In this document: positions 6,029-9,173 of the stretch, piece after piece | How positions within the stretch are numbered: the first letter of the stretch is position 1 | How the letters are laid out: each line of letters starts with the position of its first letter | Program-made: the position numbers and the translations under genes | Notes under the pieces: generated by a model | Told to the model about the DNA's origin: nothing | Seen by the model: the letters and a program-made list of their open reading frames with translations, nothing else | Database searches by the model: none | Source of the DNA: Rhodoferax sp. | Lineage (GTDB): Bacteria; Pseudomonadota; Gammaproteobacteria; Burkholderiales; Burkholderiaceae_C | Direction of reading: 5' to 3' | DNA length: 9,173 bases | NCBI GenBank assembly: GCA_029865675.1 | Contig: JARXAU010000105.1 | Coordinates: 1-9,173 of the forward strand

Positions 6029-6718
6029 CTGGCCACACGCCTGCAAACCAAGCACCCAACGGACGCCGCCGCAGGCATTGCCGCCGGCTTGCTCGACGGG
6101 CTGCTGCACGGCTGCTGCACGGCTGCGGGGACGCCGTCATCGGCATCAACCCCGCCACGGACCACGTAGCCCAGGTGTTGGGACTCTTGCACATGCTCGA
6201 CGAGGTGATTCCCGGCTACGCCATTCCCACCCAGTCCTGCATCCTCACCCAGGTCACCAATACCTTGCAGGCCATGGCGCGTGGTGCGCCGGTTGATCTG
6301 GTGTTTCAGTCCACTGGCGGCACCGAGGGCACCAACCGCAGCTTTGGCATCGATTTTTCAGTGCTGACCCAAGCCCGCCAGACCGCGCTGGCGCTGCAGC
6401 GCGGTGCCTTGTTCGACGACGGCACGCGCGACCAGCACGCGGTGTATTTCGAGACCGGCCAGGGCAGCGCTTTGTCGGCCAACGCCAACCACGGCTGCGA
6501 TCAGCAAACCATCGAAGCCCGCGCTTACGCCGTGGCGGGCGCCTACCAGCCCCTGCTGGTCAACACCGTGGTGGGCTTTATTGGCCCGGAATACCTCTAC
6601 AACGGCAAGCAAATCCTCCGCGCCGGGCTGGAAGACCACTTTTGCGGCAAGCTGCTGGGCGTGCCCATGGGCTGTGACGTCTGCTACACCCACCACGCCG
6701 AGGCCGACTCTGATCTCG
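6029..6718 (+). pseudogene. eutB: Ethanolamine ammonia-lyase large subunit (EutB), internal fragment, frameshifted
   Basis: A remnant of EutB, the cobalamin-dependent lyase subunit that splits ethanolamine into acetaldehyde and ammonia. It covers about residues 158-370 of the roughly 455-residue enzyme. Bases 6029-6111 encode LATRLQTKHPTDAAAGIAAG and DGLLHGC in one frame; an 11-bp tandem duplication then shifts the frame, and from 6112 the other frame resumes GCGDAVIGINPATD, continuing through IPTQSC, YFETGQGSALSA, VNTVVGFIGPEYLYN, RAGLEDHF and MGCDVCYTHHAEAD. After about 6718 the similarity stops, so the C-terminal 80 or so residues and any eutC are missing. Counterparts of the E. coli substrate residues Arg160, Gln162, Asn193, Glu287 and Asp362 are still present, suggesting recent loss. 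No start codon, ribosome site or promoter is evident. Confidence 0.9.
6101..6122. repeat. 11-bp tandem duplication causing the eutB frameshift
   Basis: CTGCTGCACGG occurs twice head to tail (6101-6111 and 6112-6122), and the period extends a little on both sides (6099-6126). Removing one copy restores an uninterrupted EutB frame reading DGLLHGCGDAVIGINP. Eleven is not a multiple of three, so the duplication alone breaks the frame; replication slippage is the likely cause. Confidence 0.9.
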
Positions 6719-6750
6719 GCAGGGAGCGCTTGCTGGCGTGGGCCTCTTTC

Positions 6751-9012
6751 TCAGCCCCGCCGCCAGGTGTGAAACGTTCGCGCCCAGGACAAAAGCCGCT
6801 GCGGCGCGTGGGCCCTTTGCCACACACCGGCGACGTACTTGTTGGCCTCGCTGTAGGTCGGGTACGCATGCACGGTGCCCAAAATCGCTTTCAAGCCCAG
6901 GCCGTGGCGCATGGCAAACACGTACTCGGCCAGCATCTCGGAGGCCTGGGGGGCGACGATGGTTGCGCCAAGAATGCGGTCTTTGCCGGGTGCGGTCAGC
7001 ACTTTGACAAAACCCGAGGGTGGCGCACTGCCCGCGTCGCACAGGGCGCGGTCCAGGTCGGCCAGGTCAAAGCGGGTCACTTCGTAGTCCACGCCCTGGG
7101 TTTGTGCCTCTTGCTCGTTCACTCCCACCCGCGCCACTTCCGGGGCCACAAAGGTGGCTTGGGGCAGATGGCGGTAGTGCACCGCAAAGCGTTTGAAGCT
7201 GCCAAACAAGGCGTTGACCGTGGCGTACCAGGCCTGGTGCGCGGCGGCGTGGGTGAGCTGGTAAGGGCCAGCCACGTCGCCTGCGGCGTAAATGGTGGGA
7301 AACACGGTTTGCAAATAAGAGTTGGTGGGCACGGTGCGCTCAACATCCAGCCCCAGCGCTTCGAGCCCGTAGCCGCTCAGGCGCGCACGTCGGCCCACGG
7401 CGACGAGCAGAAGGTCAAACGGCAGTGCTGTTTCTACCCCAGTCTCGGTGTTGCGCATGACCATGTTTTTTTCACCGGTGCCGCCTGCCTCACCGCAGCC
7501 GAGGCGGAAGCGCAGCGCAGTGTGGGCCGTACGCACCTGCACGCCGTCGCGCTCCAGTGCCGCCTGCACCAGCGCTGACACGTCCGGGTCTTCGCGCTCC
7601 AGCAGGCGGGTGCCCGCCTCCACAAGGGTCACCCTCGCGCCCAAGCGGGCAAAAGCCTGGCCCAGTTCGCAGCCCACGGGGCCGCCACCCAGCACCACGA
7701 TGCGCTGGGGCAGCGCGCTAAACGCCGCCAGCTGTGCCCACAGCGTGTCGCTGGTGGCAAAACCCACATGGTTCAGTCCCGGCAGGTCTGGCACCACCGG
7801 CTGCGCACCTGCCGCGATCACGATGCTGCGGGTGCGGATGCGTTGCGCGCTCTGGCCGGGCCGGGTCACTTCCACCACCCAGGGGCTGACGATGTGGGCG
7901 TGGCCTTGGAGCACGTCCGCCCCCACGTCGGTGTAGCGCTGCACGCTGTCGTGGGGCGCAATGCTGGCAATCACACTTGCAATCCGCGCCATCAAGGCGG
8001 GCCAGTCCAGTGCGACCGGCTGCGCTTGAACCCCAAACTGGTCGGCACTGCGCAGTTGCTGCGCCACCTTGGCGCTTTGAATCAGCGCCTTGCTGGGCAC
8101 GCAGCCGTAATTGAGGCAGTCGCCGCCCATGGCGCGGGCCTCCACGAGCGTGACCCTGGCCCCCACCGTGGCAGCCACATAGGCCGACACCAGGCCGCCG
8201 GCGCCCGCGCCAATCACCACCAAGTTGGTATCGAACTGACGCGGCTGCTGGCTGCGCCAGGGTGCAAGCAGCTTGCGCAGGCGAAGGCGTTCGAGCCCCA
8301 TGGTGGCCAGACCTGGCAGCAAGGCCACCAGCAAACCCAAGCCAACCAGCACTCCCAAAAGCGCCGGGCTCAGCGCGTCGCTTGCACTGCGGATGCTGGC
8401 GAGTTGTTGACCCGCCGTCACAAACACCACGGTACTGGCCAACATGCCCACTTGGCTGACGGCATAAAAAGTGCGGCTGCGCATATCGGTGAGGCCCATC
8501 AGCAGGTTGATCGCGCCAAAAGGCACCAGCGGAATGAGCCGCAGGCTGAGGAGGTACAGCGCGCCCTCGCGCTCCAAGCGGCTGCGCACCGCCAATAAGC
8601 GCGGGCCCATGCGGGCGCGCAGCAGGTCGCCCAGCAAGTAGCGGGCCAGCCAAAACGAAAGCGTAGCCCCCAGGCTGGACGCGAACGACACCAGCAATAT
8701 TCCCCATCCCAGGCCAAACACCGCCCCCCCGGCCAGTGTGAGCACCGAAATCCCAGGCATGGCCAACACCGCAGCCAAAAGGTAAACCGCAAAAAACGCC
8801 GCCCGCGCTTGCCAGGGCGCGCTCTGTTGCCAGCTCACCAGCTCGCTGTGGCGAGTTTTGACGGCATCCAAAATCGCCGCATCACCAGGTGCCAACGTCC
8901 ACCAAAGGGACAGGGCGATTGCCACTGCCAGCAGCGCGCCTACACGCCAACCTGGCGTCAAGCGCCGTACCACCCTCGCCACATCGTCTAAGGGCTGGGC
9001 GGAGTCAGTCAT
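6751..9012 (-). CDS. TVP38/TMEM64 (DedA-like) membrane domain fused to FAD-dependent disulfide oxidoreductase
   Basis: A 753-residue fusion. Residues 1-250 are membrane-bound: a helix at about 22-40, then a TVP38/TMEM64 (SNARE-associated/VTT) domain with GGAVFGLGWG (95-104), RLIPLVPFGAINLLMG (158-173) and a last helix at about 216-236. Residues 262-753 form a class I pyridine nucleotide-disulfide oxidoreductase (lipoamide dehydrogenase/mercuric reductase group): FAD motif VIGAGAGGL (266-274), redox-active CLNYGC (Cys299, Cys304), NAD(P) motif GGGPVG (442-447), YAAGDV (575-580) and HAYPTYSE with the His715-Glu722 dyad typical of lipoamide dehydrogenase. The N-terminal HMA domain and C-terminal cysteine pair of MerA are absent, so mercury reduction is doubtful; substrate unknown. 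ATG 9012 is preferred because AAAGG lies at 9018-9022; a TTG at 9060 would add 16 residues. It overlaps the upstream gene by 8 bases. Confidence 0.92.
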   Translation of the reverse strand: MTDSAQPLDDVARVVRRLTPGWRVGALLAVAIALSLWWTLAPGDAAILDAVKTRHSELVSWQQSAPWQARAAFFAVYLLAAVLAMPGISVLTLAGGAVFGLGWGILLVSFASSLGATLSFWLARYLLGDLLRARMGPRLLAVRSRLEREGALYLLSLRLIPLVPFGAINLLMGLTDMRSRTFYAVSQVGMLASTVVFVTAGQQLASIRSASDALSPALLGVLVGLGLLVALLPGLATMGLERLRLRKLLAPWRSQQPRQFDTNLVVIGAGAGGLVSAYVAATVGARVTLVEARAMGGDCLNYGCVPSKALIQSAKVAQQLRSADQFGVQAQPVALDWPALMARIASVIASIAPHDSVQRYTDVGADVLQGHAHIVSPWVVEVTRPGQSAQRIRTRSIVIAAGAQPVVPDLPGLNHVGFATSDTLWAQLAAFSALPQRIVVLGGGPVGCELGQAFARLGARVTLVEAGTRLLEREDPDVSALVQAALERDGVQVRTAHTALRFRLGCGEAGGTGEKNMVMRNTETGVETALPFDLLLVAVGRRARLSGYGLEALGLDVERTVPTNSYLQTVFPTIYAAGDVAGPYQLTHAAAHQAWYATVNALFGSFKRFAVHYRHLPQATFVAPEVARVGVNEQEAQTQGVDYEVTRFDLADLDRALCDAGSAPPSGFVKVLTAPGKDRILGATIVAPQASEMLAEYVFAMRHGLGLKAILGTVHAYPTYSEANKYVAGVWQRAHAPQRLLSWARTFHTWRRG

Positions 9013-9172
9013 GGTGGGCCTTTGAAAAAGTGCGCATGCCCCACACGATGCGGCTTGCAAGCGTCAATGCACAGAGCACCGAAAAGCCATATGCCAGTGC
9101 GGCAAAGTGCGCTGGCCAGAGGCAACAGGCGGCAAAAAACGCCAGCGTCTCGGTGCCCTCGGTCAAGCCGCC
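9005..9172 (-). CDS. Probable CDP-alcohol phosphatidyltransferase, C-terminal end (partial)
   Basis: The last 55 codons of a minus-strand gene entering from the right edge, ending at TGA 9007-9005. It reads GGLTEGTETLAFFAACCLWP, then a hydrophobic stretch AHFAALAYGFSVLCALTLAS, then RIVWGMRTF. The EGTETLAFF motif followed by a two-part membrane helix and a basic R-x6-RTF end resembles the last helices of CDP-alcohol phosphatidyltransferases, integral membrane enzymes that move a phosphoalcohol group in phospholipid synthesis. The catalytic DG-x2-AR-x8-G-x3-D-x3-D motif would lie outside the window, so this is recognised from the C-terminus only. Its stop overlaps the next gene's ATG (9012) by eight bases, so the two are likely co-translated. 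Confidence 0.7.
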   Translation of the reverse strand, partial: GGLTEGTETLAFFAACCLWPAHFAALAYGFSVLCALTLASRIVWGMRTFSKAHHD

Positions 9173-9173
9173 C

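Noticed and set aside
5753..6109. A 118-codon minus-strand open frame upstream of rpoH
   Set aside because: No recognisable family, no ribosome site, it overlaps the antisense of the eutB remnant and ends inside the CIRCE operator.
5923..7578. A 551-codon plus-strand open frame running from before the eutB remnant into the right-hand region
   Set aside because: Only 6112-6718 has protein similarity (EutB); beyond 6751 it is the antisense of the oxidoreductase domain, and high-GC codon use makes long antisense frames common.
7768..8598. A 276-codon plus-strand open frame opposite the TVP38 fusion gene
   Set aside because: It is fully antisense to a well-supported gene, rich in His/Gln/Gly as typical for shadow frames, and has no family motif.
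6751..9012. Mercuric reductase (merA) label for the fusion gene
   Set aside because: No HMA domain, no C-terminal vicinal cysteines, a lipoamide-dehydrogenase-type His-Glu dyad instead, and no mer genes nearby.

Overview
The window looks like chromosomal DNA of a betaproteobacterium, most likely the Burkholderiales family Comamonadaceae (Rhodoferax/Polaromonas-like). This rests on remembered gene order (cytochrome oxidase assembly genes running directly into rpoH), the CtaB, RpoH and DUF2909 sequence signatures, and high-GC codon use. No database search was possible, so genus level is a guess.

Layout. (1) Bases 1-4694 are the downstream half of an aa3-type cytochrome c oxidase cluster: the C-terminal end of subunit III (ctaE), a small DUF2909 twin-helix protein on the minus strand, then a tightly packed plus-strand run of SURF1, an anchored Sco/thioredoxin-like protein with a CxxxC motif, heme A synthase (ctaA), heme O synthase (ctaB) and a Sco1/SenC lipoprotein. 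SURF1/Sco-like overlap by 23 bases, ctaA/ctaB and ctaB/sco by 4 each, which suggests one translationally coupled operon. Together they make heme A (CtaB then CtaA), deliver copper and fold the oxidase core (Sco, SURF1). (2) 4706-5756 is rpoH (sigma-32) on the minus strand with a clear intrinsic terminator, a strong Shine-Dalgarno and a perfect CIRCE operator (HrcA site) overlapping the only promoter-like boxes I can find. (3) 5757-6028 is a non-coding gap with a strong 39-base hairpin. (4) 6029-6718 is a decayed internal piece of eutB (ethanolamine ammonia-lyase large subunit), missing both ends and frameshifted by an 11-bp tandem duplication. (5) 6751-9173 minus is a two-gene unit: the C-terminal end of a probable CDP-alcohol phosphatidyltransferase, overlapping by 8 bases a 753-residue fusion of a TVP38/TMEM64 (DedA-like) membrane domain to a flavin pyridine nucleotide-disulfide oxidoreductase.

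Most of the window is recognisable housekeeping and respiratory biogenesis. The parts most worth a second look are the CIRCE-controlled rpoH, the second Sco-like protein inside the heme A operon, the eutB remnant with its visible inactivating duplication, the hairpin upstream of rpoH, and the membrane-oxidoreductase fusion coupled to a lipid enzyme. I found no CRISPR array, tRNA, rRNA, insertion sequence or clear evidence of a wholly new system.
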